Part shown: positions 24,811 through 32,436 of the stretch, in pieces
Layout of the letters: each line of letters begins with the position of its first letter
Numbering within the stretch: the stretch's first letter is position 1
NCBI GenBank assembly: GCA_016935485.1
Contig: JAFGQW010000342.1
Location: 1 to 41,808, forward strand
DNA: 41,808 bases
Direction: 5' to 3'
From: Planctomycetota bacterium
GTDB lineage: Bacteria; Planctomycetota; JAFGQW01
Made by a program: the position numbers and the translations under genes
The notes under the pieces: model-generated
The model's input: only the letters and a program-made list of their open reading frames with translations
Told to the model about the DNA's origin: nothing
The model's database searches: none

Positions 24811-26283
24811 ATGTCGAGTTGCACTCGGTCCGCTTGCCGTCCCGGCCTGCCGTGGCTCGCCGGCCGGATCGCGGCGACGGCGCTTCTCGTCGCGCTTTGC
24901 GCGGCCGGCGCGCGCGCGCAGGACGGGGCCGCTCGCGCTCCGGCGCGCCTGCTCGGCCCGCCGCTCCTCGTCCGGCCCACGACCGACGGGATCACGATCC
25001 ACGTGGTCTTCGCCGGGGAGGGCGGCGAGGGAATCGGACTCGAAGTCTGGCCGGATGGCGAAGAAGGTCCGCTGGACACGGACGAGCCGCGCGCGCCGCC
25101 GCCTCCGGAGCTTCTGGCGCCGGACGCGCTTCTCTGGCGCGTGACGGGGCTCCGGCCCGCGACCCGCTACCGGTATCGGATCCGCACCGGGGACCGCGCG
25201 GCCGCCGCGGGGTCCTTCGTGACGCGCCGGCCGCCGGGAGAGGCCTTCACGTTCGCACTGCTCTCGGATGCGCACATCTTCGTGCGCGACTTCACCGAGG
25301 CGGAGCTGGCGGCCCATCCCCTCCCGGCGGCGGTGGTGCGCCGCTACCGGACCGAGGAGAACGCGAAGTGGACGCTGCGCATGTGGCGCGCCTACGGGCA
25401 TGCGATCCTGCCCCGCGTGGCGGGCCTCGTGCGGAAGGACCGCCCCGACTTCCTGGTCAACCTCGGCGACGTCATCGACCTCCACGGCTTCGGCTTCAAC
25501 GTGCCGGTGCCCGACGAGTCCTGGATGCGCAAGGGACTGCTCGACTACCGGCGCCTGCTCGGTCCGCTGGCCGCCCACGTCGCGCACTTCACGGTGCTCG
25601 GGAACTGGGACGGAGAGAGCGGCCATTTCAGCGAGGCGGAGCAGCAGCGCGCCCGCGGCCCGCGCCACATCTACCTGCCCAACCCGCGGCCGGAGGACGC
25701 GCCCGAGGGCGGCGGAGTGCACCAGGATTACTACGCGTTCACCTGGGGCGACGCGCTCTTCGTGGTCCTCAACGTCGTCTCCTACACGCCGACCGCCCAC
25801 CTTCTCGACCGCACCGCCGATCCCGGCCGGCCCGACGACTACACGCTGGGCGAGGAGCAGATGGCCTGGTTCGCGAGGACGCTCGCAGAGGCGCGGAGCC
25901 GCTGGAGATTCGTCTGCATCCACCACGCGGTGGGGGGCAACGCCGGCGACGTGCGCAACTCCGCCTACGGCCGCGGCGGCGGCCGGGCGGCGCAGGTGGG
26001 GGAGCAGGCGCGGGTGCACGCGCTGCTCCGGAAGCATGGCGTTCACGTCTTCTTCTACGGCCACGATCACGTGTTCACCGACCGGGTGGTCGACGGCATC
26101 CACTACACGCTGCCCGGCAGCGCCGGCGCCCCCTGGAAGTTCACCCGCGCCGAGACGGGCTACGAGACGTCCTGGCCCGATTCGGGCTACGCGCGCGTCC
26201 ACGTCGCGCCCGACCGGGTGGAGGTCGTGTTCGTCGACGTGGAGGGACGCCAGCTTCACCGCTACGCGCTCGGGGTGGACTGA
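24811..26283 (+). CDS. Secreted metallophosphoesterase (purple-acid-phosphatase-like)
   Basis: This 490-residue exported protein has an N-terminal signal (ATALLVALCAAGARA). A fibronectin-like domain of about residues 45-135 includes LLWRVTGLRPATRYRYRI, as in purple acid phosphatases. The metallophosphoesterase core has SDAH (motif I), NLGDVID (motif II), VLGNWDGES (motif III, with Trp where GNHD is usual), CIHHAVGGN (motif IV) and FFYGHDHVF (motif V). The replacement in motif III removes the usual His from GNHD, so activity or metal preference may differ. The ATG at 24811 has GAGGAG nine bases upstream. Substrates could be phosphate esters outside the cytoplasm. Alkaline phosphatase D-like or nucleotidase activity is possible. 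Confidence 0.88.
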   Translation: MSSCTRSACRPGLPWLAGRIAATALLVALCAAGARAQDGAARAPARLLGPPLLVRPTTDGITIHVVFAGEGGEGIGLEVWPDGEEGPLDTDEPRAPPPPELLAPDALLWRVTGLRPATRYRYRIRTGDRAAAAGSFVTRRPPGEAFTFALLSDAHIFVRDFTEAELAAHPLPAAVVRRYRTEENAKWTLRMWRAYGHAILPRVAGLVRKDRPDFLVNLGDVIDLHGFGFNVPVPDESWMRKGLLDYRRLLGPLAAHVAHFTVLGNWDGESGHFSEAEQQRARGPRHIYLPNPRPEDAPEGGGVHQDYYAFTWGDALFVVLNVVSYTPTAHLLDRTADPGRPDDYTLGEEQMAWFARTLAEARSRWRFVCIHHAVGGNAGDVRNSAYGRGGGRAAQVGEQARVHALLRKHGVHVFFYGHDHVFTDRVVDGIHYTLPGSAGAPWKFTRAETGYETSWPDSGYARVHVAPDRVEVVFVDVEGRQLHRYALGVD

Positions 26284-26447
26284 ATGCGCCGCGAGCGGAG
26301 CGCGCTCGAGGTTTCATCCTGAGAACCGGCGCGCCGAGCCTCAGGTCGCGGCAAGATGCGGTGGGGGTGGGCGCGGATTATTCCGATAGGCCAGAACACG
26401 GACCGCTTGCAGACCGAGACCCATCGCCTACTGACCGGGAACGACCG

Positions 26448-27755
26448 ATGACGCGCTGGATCGTGGCGCTGTCCCTTCTTGCCGGCCTCGCCGTGCACTC
26501 GCCGCGCGTGCCGGCGCAGGACCGTGTCATCCTCAAGAACGGCTCCGTCTTCACCGGTGCGGTCGTCGGGGCGGACGAAGAGGCGGTCTCGCTCGAGTCG
26601 CCCTTCGGCGTGATCCGCTTCCGGCGCGGCGAGGTGGAGAGAATCGAGCGCGGCACGGCGCCGGTCCACGGCATCCCCAAGCCGGAACCAGCGCGCAAGC
26701 CCGCCCGTCCGGCGAGGAACTCCCCCACGCGTGCGCCCCGGTCCCCGTCCGCGCCGACCGGGTTCGTGCGTGCGGTTCCCGGTTCCTACGGCGAGCTGAA
26801 GAAGATCCGGTTCGACCGGCATCCGGCCTACGACAGCCTGCGGCGCTCCCGGCCGGGCGCGTGGGTGCGGTACGCGACCGAGGCCTCCAGACCGCGCCAC
26901 GACCAGGAGCGGTGGGTGGTGGAGTCGGTGGCCGGGAACCGCGCGGTGGTCTTGAAGGAGCTGTGGCTGTCCGGCAAGGCGGTCGGCTACGAGCGCATGA
27001 CGCTCAACCACCTCGACTACGGCCCCCAGATGCCCGCGCCGATCCAGAAGCACAGTGCGTTCGGCAAGGAGCTCATCCGCAACGGGATGGGTCTGTTCGC
27101 GACGCTGCGCGTGACCGAGGAGCCGGGGGGCGATGCCGGGGCGACGCGCTACTACTGCGCGGAGGTGCCGATCCTCGGTCTGGTCAAGGCCGAGAGCGGC
27201 CCGTGCGTGCTGCGCGAGCTGGTCGGCTTCGGCTGGGAGGGCGGGGGTGCGCCGCCTTCGCAGCCGCACGCCGGGGCGACTTCCAGTTCGCTGCCGCCCG
27301 CTGCCGGAGCAGAACGTGCGCCCGCCCCGCCGCCGCATCCGGTCGCGGCGGCCTTCTTCGAGGCGCGGCCCGGCGATTTCGCGATCTGGGAGCATCCGGG
27401 CTCGGCCCGGCTGACGCGCGAGTTCGTCCGCGAGGCGACCCCCCAGCAGGTGACCGTCGTCATGCAAGTCTTCCGCGATGGCGCCTTCCGCTTCGAGGGG
27501 GTGCGGATCTACGATCTCGCCGCGCTCAGCCGCGACTACCTGGAGCGGATCGAGGCCCGCCGGGCCGGCGAGGAGACCTTCGCGATCGGCGCGCGAAAAC
27601 TCGTGTGTCAGAAGTGGCGGTCGGCCTCGGGCAACGTCGAGTACTGGACGTCGCCGGAAGTCCACATCGGGGCGCTGGTCCAGCAGGCAATCAACGGCGA
27701 GGTGGTGAGCGTGCTGCGGGAGTCCGGCCACGATCCGCGGCTGGTGGAGCGCTGA
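26448..27755 (+). CDS. Secreted protein of unknown function with Sm/SH3-like N-terminus
   Basis: This 435-residue protein has a signal peptide (IVALSLLAGLAVHSPRVPA). RVILKNGSVFTGAVVGADEEAVSLESPFG follows, then an R-R-x-E-V-x-x-I end. This is the short beta-barrel pattern seen at the start of many planctomycete exported proteins. A Pro/Arg-rich linker (about 75-105) leads to two related globular halves: residues of about 120-270 (WVRYATEASRPRHDQERWVVE, YYCAEVPILGLVK) and about 300-435 (FAIWEHPGSARLTREFVREATPQQV, VCQKWRSASGNVEYWTSPEVHIGALVQ). Each half ends with a Cys-containing strand, suggesting an internal duplication. The function is unknown. It ends convergently with the TRL-like lipoprotein gene. 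The start has only a weak GGGA. Confidence 0.8.
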   Translation: MTRWIVALSLLAGLAVHSPRVPAQDRVILKNGSVFTGAVVGADEEAVSLESPFGVIRFRRGEVERIERGTAPVHGIPKPEPARKPARPARNSPTRAPRSPSAPTGFVRAVPGSYGELKKIRFDRHPAYDSLRRSRPGAWVRYATEASRPRHDQERWVVESVAGNRAVVLKELWLSGKAVGYERMTLNHLDYGPQMPAPIQKHSAFGKELIRNGMGLFATLRVTEEPGGDAGATRYYCAEVPILGLVKAESGPCVLRELVGFGWEGGGAPPSQPHAGATSSSLPPAAGAERAPAPPPHPVAAAFFEARPGDFAIWEHPGSARLTREFVREATPQQVTVVMQVFRDGAFRFEGVRIYDLAALSRDYLERIEARRAGEETFAIGARKLVCQKWRSASGNVEYWTSPEVHIGALVQQAINGEVVSVLRESGHDPRLVER

Positions 27756-27781
27756 GCCGGGCCGCGCGGGGCCGACGGCGA

Positions 27782-27865
27782 GCAAGCCTGCCGGTGCTTG
27801 CACAGCCCGGGCATGCAAGCCCCCGGTCCATACCTCCCGCCGCGGCGGCCGTGTGGACCGGGGGC
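27782..27865. terminator. Palindrome cluster between convergent genes, probable bidirectional terminator
   Basis: GCAAGC (27782), GCTTGCA (27796) and TGCAAGC (27814) give two mutually exclusive small hairpins. After them, a 15-base arm at 27819-27833 (GCCCCCGGTCCATAC) pairs with 27851-27865 (GTGTGGACCGGGGGC) with a single mismatch, around a GC-rich loop that is itself palindromic (CCGCCGCGGCGG). It sits between two stop codons facing each other. Confidence 0.6.
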
Positions 27866-27889
27866 CCGGTTCGTGTCGCGGTGCTCCGG

Positions 27890-28294
27890 CTACTTGTACT
27901 TGTAGGCTACGCCGGAGAGGTGCGTGGTGATCTTCTGGTAAGCACCGAAGACGTAGGCCTGGACCTTGGTGTCGATGGTGATGTTCATGATGCCATCGGC
28001 GCCCTGAGCACGCGCGGTCTCCAGCAGCTTGCCGTAGCCCGAGTCGCCCTTGCCGAAGACTCCAAGGATGCTCATCGACTCGCTCGTCGACTCCACCCAA
28101 CCCTTGAGCTCGATGTCCGAGCGGGCGATGTTGATCTCGTGCGACATGCTCGGGTTCAAGGCGCTCGGATAGTTGATGTCATTGACGATCATACCGGGCA
28201 TCGCCCCGCCCGGTCCGAACGTCGGCACCATCATGACGCACCCGGCGAGCACCAGCGTGCTCAGCAGTGCGGCTCCCAGGAGTACTCTGCTCAT
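27890..28294 (-). CDS. TRL-like family lipoprotein
   Basis: This 134-residue lipoprotein has a clear lipobox (STLVLAGC). The mature sequence fits the TRL-like family: a glycine-rich start (MMVPTFGPGG), YPSALNPS, a GKLLETARAQGADGIMNI helix-strand, and TIDTKVQAYVFGAYQKITTHLSGVAYK at the end. These are small envelope proteins of unknown function found in spirochaetes and other bacteria. An ideal ribosome binding site, AAGGAGG, lies six bases before the ATG. The next gene upstream on the same strand also encodes a small lipoprotein of similar build, 291 bases away. Confidence 0.85.
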   Translation of the reverse strand: MSRVLLGAALLSTLVLAGCVMMVPTFGPGGAMPGMIVNDINYPSALNPSMSHEINIARSDIELKGWVESTSESMSILGVFGKGDSGYGKLLETARAQGADGIMNITIDTKVQAYVFGAYQKITTHLSGVAYKYK

Positions 28295-28585
28295 CTGTGG
28301 CCTCCTTCACAAGGTCAGTAGCGATCCGGGAACCCCGCGAAGCCCGATCCGACACAAAGAGGCGCGGAGACGACTCCGCCCGGATCACGCCGGATTCGCC
28401 TGTCCCGGAACGGGCGGCCGTCCAGGCCGCCGAGAAATCCAACCGCGATGCACACCGTGCATCAACTCGCGCGCGATTCTGCCCCAGCCGTGAGCCAATG
28501 CAACAGGAATCTCCGAAAAAAGCGCGACGGGGCCCCGGGAATCGGGCGGGCCAGGCGCGGTGCTGAGCACACGGGACGCGCTCGC

Positions 28586-28909
28586 TCAGAACTCGACGAA
28601 CAAGGATGCCCGACAAAACCCGACTGGTGCGGTCAGGAAGTTCAGCAGCACGTCCCAGGTGGTCATTCCAGTCCAGACCGTGTAGTTGGCCCGCTTCCCC
28701 ACGAGCGCGTGCGAATCGGGCGGGCCGCCCAGCGGCACGGTTCCCCACAGCGCGTACCATTGTGGGGCCGAGACGGACTCGCCGCCGGTGGCGCCGACGC
28801 CGACGGTGTGGTACTTCGAGAGGCACGCGGACGTCGAGAGCACGAGCGCCGCCACGAGGAGCACGATCGCTCCGCGGCGCGCGGCGCGCTGGCTCACCGG
28901 TTGGAACAT
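28586..28909 (-). CDS. Small Bor-like lipoprotein
   Basis: This 107-residue protein has a lipoprotein signal (IVLLVAALVLSTSAC). The mature part, with WYALWGTVPLGGPPDS and a closing DVLLNFLTAPVGFCRASLFVEF, resembles the Bor/Iss-type small lipoproteins in layout: a W.LWG strand near the start, then a helix and a final strand. The resemblance is by eye only. The ATG at 28909 has AGGAAGG eight bases upstream. A start eleven codons earlier would hide that site. The 291 bases downstream, up to the TRL-like gene, contain one GC-rich 7-bp hairpin (28413-28431) and a T-run on this strand (28516-28521), which may be its terminator. Confidence 0.7.
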   Translation of the reverse strand: MFQPVSQRAARRGAIVLLVAALVLSTSACLSKYHTVGVGATGGESVSAPQWYALWGTVPLGGPPDSHALVGKRANYTVWTGMTTWDVLLNFLTAPVGFCRASLFVEF

Positions 28910-29036
28910 GGTTCTCGCCTTCCTGCGGGTTCCGACACGCAATCCTGGCGCGGTTCCAACCGGTGCCGGACTGCATGCCCGCGATTGAACGGCAACCCGC
29001 CGCCAGATGCAACCTCTTCTCTCCCGGTTCTTCCCG

Positions 29037-29077
29037 TTTCGTCGTCTTCTTCTTCGTGTCCTTCTTTCTCTTCGTGC
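29037..29077. repeat. Interspersed CACGAAG-type repeat, inverted copy
   Basis: On the minus strand this reads as CACGAAG, AAGGACACGAAG and GAAGACGACGAAACG words, the same family as 10856-10894. It directly follows the stop of the methyltransferase gene. Confidence 0.55.
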
Positions 29078-29081
29078 TTAA

Positions 29082-30815
29082 CTACACCTCCCGGCTCCCG
29101 CTGCGGGCCCTCACCCCATACAACCTCTCCGCGAGGGCATCGATCTCGGCCATATCGACGCGCCTGGGATCGGCCGCGGCGCGGCGCGCCAGCTGCGCCA
29201 GCTGCCCGGCCTCCGGGCCTTCGAGCCGCGCGCGCGCAGGAAAGGGCAGCGCCTCGAGCTGGGAAATCCGCACGTACGGGAAGAGCCGATCGTCGGCGGC
29301 GAAGGCGAGACGATGGTAGCGGCGCAGCGGCCCGCTGTTCAGCAGCGCCGCCAGGCAGTGGGCGAGATCCGGGGGGGCGGGCTCGCGCGGGGCGAGGAGG
29401 TAGAGCGTGTTCAGTGCGAGCGCGCCGCTCTCGTCGACCGCGGCCTTCAGTTCCGCGGCGACCCGGCGGACCAGCACCCGGGGACGCCCGGATGCGAATG
29501 CCGCGCGCTTCGTTGCGGTGGCCGGAACGTGGGCGAGGTCGACGAATGCCGGGACCTCGATCCGGAAGCGGTCCACGCACTCGCCGGTGAGCAATGGCAC
29601 GCGGCCGGGCGCGTCTTCGGCGAAGACAGCGCGGTCCCGCTTGCCGCACTCCAGACCGCGCGCGATGTGCACAAGGTCGCCAAGCCGGGCGGGCGCGCGC
29701 TGCATCGCGAAGAGGAATGCCATCTCGGCGCGGCCTGCGGCCGGCGCGATGGCCGCGTGCGGCAGCCGGAGGAACGCGCGGCACGCGGGACCTGCGCGCG
29801 CGACGGGCGGGCGGCGCGTCGCGTCGATGAAGCGAAGCGGGCGCGGGCGGCGGGGCGGATCGCCGCGCTTTCGCGCCACGCAGACCACCGCTTCGACGCC
29901 GGCGCTCGGGAACACGGCGCCGAGCTCGATGATCCGTTCCACCCGGGACGCGGTCAGCAGCGCCCGGCGGATGCCGGCGTACGACTGCGCCGCAAGGAAC
30001 GGCCGCGGCAGCACCAGCCCGAGCCGTCCTCCCGGCCGGAGTGCCGCGAGCGCGAGCTCGAGGAAGAGCGCCCACGCGTCCCACTGCCCCCGCGCGCTGC
30101 GGAATCGCGCGCGCAGCTGCGCGTGGAGCGGCCGGAGCGCGCCGCGCTTGACGTGGAGGAACGGCGGGTTCCCGAGCACGGCGTCCATGCGGCCACACTC
30201 GAGCTCGAGCGGCGCCGGCGGGCGTCCGGGCCGCGGGATCTCCCCGAGCAGCGCATCGCCGACGAGGAGTCGAGCGCGTCCGCCCCAGCTCGCGCGCTCC
30301 AGCGCCAGGCGCGCCGCGGCCACGGCGCCCCCATCACGGTCGATGCCGCATAGCTCCGCGGGCGCACTGCCGAGGCGGCGCGCCGCGGCGAGCAGGAACA
30401 CGCCGGCGCCCATCGCCGGGTCGAGCACGCGCAGTCCGCCCGGGTCAACGCCTTCGGCCAGCAGCGCCCCGACGGTTTCCTCCACCGCGAGCTTGGCCAC
30501 CCACGCCGGCGTGTAGTAGCTGCCCGAGCGCCGCAGGGCGCCGGCATCGGGGCGCAGCCGCAGCGCGCCGCGCTCGCGCACGAGACGGTGCCCGAGCAGG
30601 GCCTCGTAGAGCGGTCCGAGCTCGTCGGGCGCTGCGCCCTCGAGCTCGGGGAACGGGTCGGCGAAGAGCGCGGCGAGCAGGCGCCGGTAGCGCGCGTCGA
30701 GGTCGCCGGTCGCCGGACTCGCGTTCGCGAGACGCGCGCGGATCACCGCGAGGAGCGGCTCGACGCGCGCGGCCGCGGCCCTCTCCGCGTGGGCGGCCGG
30801 CTGCCTGGCGCCCAT
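29082..30815 (-). CDS. Adenine-specific DNA methyltransferase (Eco57I-like) beside the retron
   Basis: This 577-residue protein has a helical N-terminus. GSYYTPAWVAKLAVE (about 98-112) is the usual entry motif of Eco57I/type IIG-like methylases. SAM-binding motif I is VLDPAMGAGVFLLAA (about 130), and catalytic motif IV is NPPF (216-219), which points to N6-adenine. The C-terminal half should recognise the target. It ends with FPYVRISQLEALPFPA, a typical close of these recognition domains. No nuclease motif is visible, so it looks like a methylase alone. The ATG at 30815 is six bases after the reverse transcriptase stop, and its GGAGG lies inside that gene. Co-translation with the retron is therefore likely. 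A role as retron effector, or as self-protection in a defence unit, is inference. Confidence 0.88.
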   Translation of the reverse strand: MGARQPAAHAERAAAARVEPLLAVIRARLANASPATGDLDARYRRLLAALFADPFPELEGAAPDELGPLYEALLGHRLVRERGALRLRPDAGALRRSGSYYTPAWVAKLAVEETVGALLAEGVDPGGLRVLDPAMGAGVFLLAAARRLGSAPAELCGIDRDGGAVAAARLALERASWGGRARLLVGDALLGEIPRPGRPPAPLELECGRMDAVLGNPPFLHVKRGALRPLHAQLRARFRSARGQWDAWALFLELALAALRPGGRLGLVLPRPFLAAQSYAGIRRALLTASRVERIIELGAVFPSAGVEAVVCVARKRGDPPRRPRPLRFIDATRRPPVARAGPACRAFLRLPHAAIAPAAGRAEMAFLFAMQRAPARLGDLVHIARGLECGKRDRAVFAEDAPGRVPLLTGECVDRFRIEVPAFVDLAHVPATATKRAAFASGRPRVLVRRVAAELKAAVDESGALALNTLYLLAPREPAPPDLAHCLAALLNSGPLRRYHRLAFAADDRLFPYVRISQLEALPFPARARLEGPEAGQLAQLARRAAADPRRVDMAEIDALAERLYGVRARSGSREV

Positions 30816-30821
30816 CGGCCG

Positions 30822-32060
30822 TCACGCCTCCCCGGATGGCGCCGGCCAGGCGATGGCCTCGAAGGTGCGGCGCAGCCGCGCGCCGCGCGCGGGATTGAGG
30901 TGCGACACCCAGGCGACCCAGCCCTCCAGATGCGGGCGCAACACCCCCGGATCGGTCGGCGCCGCCGGCTCGAGGCGGACGCTTTCGGGGCCGTGGACGG
31001 CCGCCTTGTGGAGCAGCACGCGGAGATGGCGGTACGTCTCGCGCGGCACGTTGGTCCGCCGGTTCACGACGACGCCGGTCACGACCTGCCGTCCGCCCTT
31101 GCGCCGGATGCGCTGCTTGCCTGTCGCGAGGTAGAAGCCCTCCTCGCGGACGATCCGCTTCACGAGCGGCAGGAACCGCGCCAGCCCGTGGCGGAACTCG
31201 GCATGGCCGGAGAAGGTGAGGTCGTCGGCGTAGCGGGTGTAGGCCGCGCCGAGGCGCCGCGCCAGTCCGGCCAGGCGCCGGTCGAGATGGCGCGCCACCA
31301 GGTTCGAGAGCGCGGGGCTGGTGGGGGCGCCCTGCGGCAGGAACGGCGGCGTCGTGGGGTGGCCGCGCCACGAGCGGCGCGCGGTGCTCATGGACTTGAG
31401 CCACACGAGCGTCGGCACGTGGCGCATATAGTCGTACGGGAAGGCCGCAGGACGAAACGTCGTCAGCAGCCCCAGGAGGACCGAGAGCTCGGTGGAGTAG
31501 CCGAGCGACCGGAACAGTCCGCGCACACGCCGGTAGGTGACGGTGTGGAAGAAGTCCTCGAGATCGAAGGTGGCGACCACATCCTTGCCGCAGTGGACCC
31601 GCGCGTTGGTCCGGGTCCCGTGGCCGCGCCTGAAGCCGTGGACCGGGTCGGCAAGCGGGATGCGGTTCAGGATGTTGCGGAGGATCCAGCGCTGCACCGA
31701 CTTGAGCGCTGGCTTGGGGGCGAGGATGATCCGGGGCTCGCCGCGCGCCTTCGGCACCGTGAAGAAGGTGTAATGCGGCGACCCGCCGGCGTAGGCGGAG
31801 GACGGCGCGGCGAGCCAGAGCAGCCGCTGCCAGCTGAGCCCGGTGGCGCGGGAAAGGTCCTCCAGGGTCGAGAGCACGGGCAGCCCGGCGGCGGCCAGCC
31901 GGTCGCGATCGCCGTCGTCGGGCGGCGTGATCAGCTCGCCGGTGAACGGATCCGGGTAACGCCACGGCGGAGGTCCGGCGCGGCGCTTCTCCGCCCGCTG
32001 GCGCTCGAGCCGGTGCTCCGCGGTCGCAAGCCAGCGTCCGAACCAGCGCTTGAGACTCAC
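30822..32060 (-). CDS. Retron-type reverse transcriptase
   Basis: This 412-residue protein starts at the GTG at 32060, which has AAGGA eight bases upstream. A TTG ten codons earlier lacks this. The fingers and palm motifs are all present: TVPKARGEPRIILAP, NAxxH as NARVH at about 152, catalytic FDLEDFF (Asp about 166), LPQGAPTSPALSN (about 241), catalytic YADD (about 277-280) and VTG at about 327. NAxxH and VTG are the retron hallmarks and rule out a group II intron protein or diversity-generating RT. There is no X/HNH domain. The N-terminal segment (GLPVLSTLEDLSRATGLSWQRLLWL) and overall style recall myxobacterial retron RTs. It should use the RNA encoded just upstream to make msDNA. Confidence 0.95.
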   Translation of the reverse strand: MSLKRWFGRWLATAEHRLERQRAEKRRAGPPPWRYPDPFTGELITPPDDGDRDRLAAAGLPVLSTLEDLSRATGLSWQRLLWLAAPSSAYAGGSPHYTFFTVPKARGEPRIILAPKPALKSVQRWILRNILNRIPLADPVHGFRRGHGTRTNARVHCGKDVVATFDLEDFFHTVTYRRVRGLFRSLGYSTELSVLLGLLTTFRPAAFPYDYMRHVPTLVWLKSMSTARRSWRGHPTTPPFLPQGAPTSPALSNLVARHLDRRLAGLARRLGAAYTRYADDLTFSGHAEFRHGLARFLPLVKRIVREEGFYLATGKQRIRRKGGRQVVTGVVVNRRTNVPRETYRHLRVLLHKAAVHGPESVRLEPAAPTDPGVLRPHLEGWVAWVSHLNPARGARLRRTFEAIAWPAPSGEA

Positions 32061-32095
32061 CCGTTCGGTCCTTGTCGGGGCCGGGAACAAGCGGG

Positions 32096-32290
32096 GGCGC
32101 CGTCGTGTTCGGAACCTACCGGGCTCTTCCGCAAGGGAGGGGGGAGAAAGGCCTTTCTCCCACCTCCCTTATAGGAATGTCGGGCTAATCACAACGTGCG
32201 CGGCGCTGCGCCGCACCCCGAAGGAGCGCAGGACGGCGTTCGTCCGGAAACGTTCCCTCGAATCTAAGTTCCCGCGGCGCCCCCGAACCG
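32096..32290 (-). ncRNA. Candidate retron msr-msd RNA
   Basis: This structured, non-coding stretch lies between a TATAAT box and the reverse transcriptase start, exactly where retron RNAs sit. In transcript order it has a GC-rich 5' arm (from about 32287) ending in TTAG (32267-32264), similar to the branch-point context of retron Ec86. A 5-bp stem follows (32245-32231), then a bulged 8-bp stem (32216-32196), then an unpaired TTAGC-containing linker. A 38-base near-perfect hairpin (32170-32133), fit for the msd stem, comes next. The 3' arm contains GTTCC (32115-32111) and CGGCGCC (32102-32096), which complement GGAAC and GGCGCCG in the 5' arm. The a1/a2 pairing is interrupted, and the branch G could also be in the second TTAGC. 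Ends are estimates. Confidence 0.65.
32133..32170 (-). repeat. 19-bp inverted repeat, probable msd hairpin
   Basis: On the minus strand AAGGGAGGTGGGAGAAAGG is followed without a spacer by its reverse complement, with one mismatch. Flanking TTCC and GGAA can extend the stem across a small internal loop. No T-run follows on either strand, so a simple terminator is unlikely. Long msd hairpins of this kind are reverse-transcribed in known retrons. Confidence 0.75.
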
Positions 32291-32296
32291 CGCGGC

Positions 32297-32302
32297 ATTA
32301 TA
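32297..32302 (-). promoter_or_regulatory. -10 box of the retron transcript
   Basis: A perfect TATAAT on the minus strand would start transcription near 32290, at the 5' arm of the candidate msr. The -35 position (near 32320-32325, CGCTGT) is poor, so strength and sigma class are uncertain. Confidence 0.5.
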
Positions 32303-32363
32303 GTGCACGGGCTCCGGGGACAGCGCCGAAAATCGAGCAGGCCGGCGCGAATCCGGCTCCGGC

Positions 32364-32391
32364 TTGCCGCCGTGCCCGCCCGCACGATACT
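32364..32391 (+). promoter_or_regulatory. Possible promoter of the RmlC-like gene
   Basis: TTGCCG and GATACT are separated by 16 bases, each matching four of six consensus positions. They lie about 45 bases before the gene start. It would be divergent from the retron promoter. Confidence 0.3.
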
Positions 32392-32436
32392 TTGCCCGGG
32401 CGTTTGCGGAGCGGCGAGCCACTCAGGGAGCAGGGG

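Noticed and set aside
30822-32060. Group II intron maturase or diversity-generating RT
   Set aside because: The protein has the retron NAxxH and VTG motifs, no maturase X or HNH domain, and no template/variable repeat pair was seen.
32133-32170. Hairpin as an ordinary terminator
   Set aside because: No T-run follows on either strand, the stem is unusually long, and it sits between a promoter and the RT gene it would cut off.
32050-32436. N-terminal extension of the RmlC-like gene over the retron RNA
   Set aside because: The cupin family start and a good ribosome binding site place the beginning at 32437. The extension covers the hairpin region.
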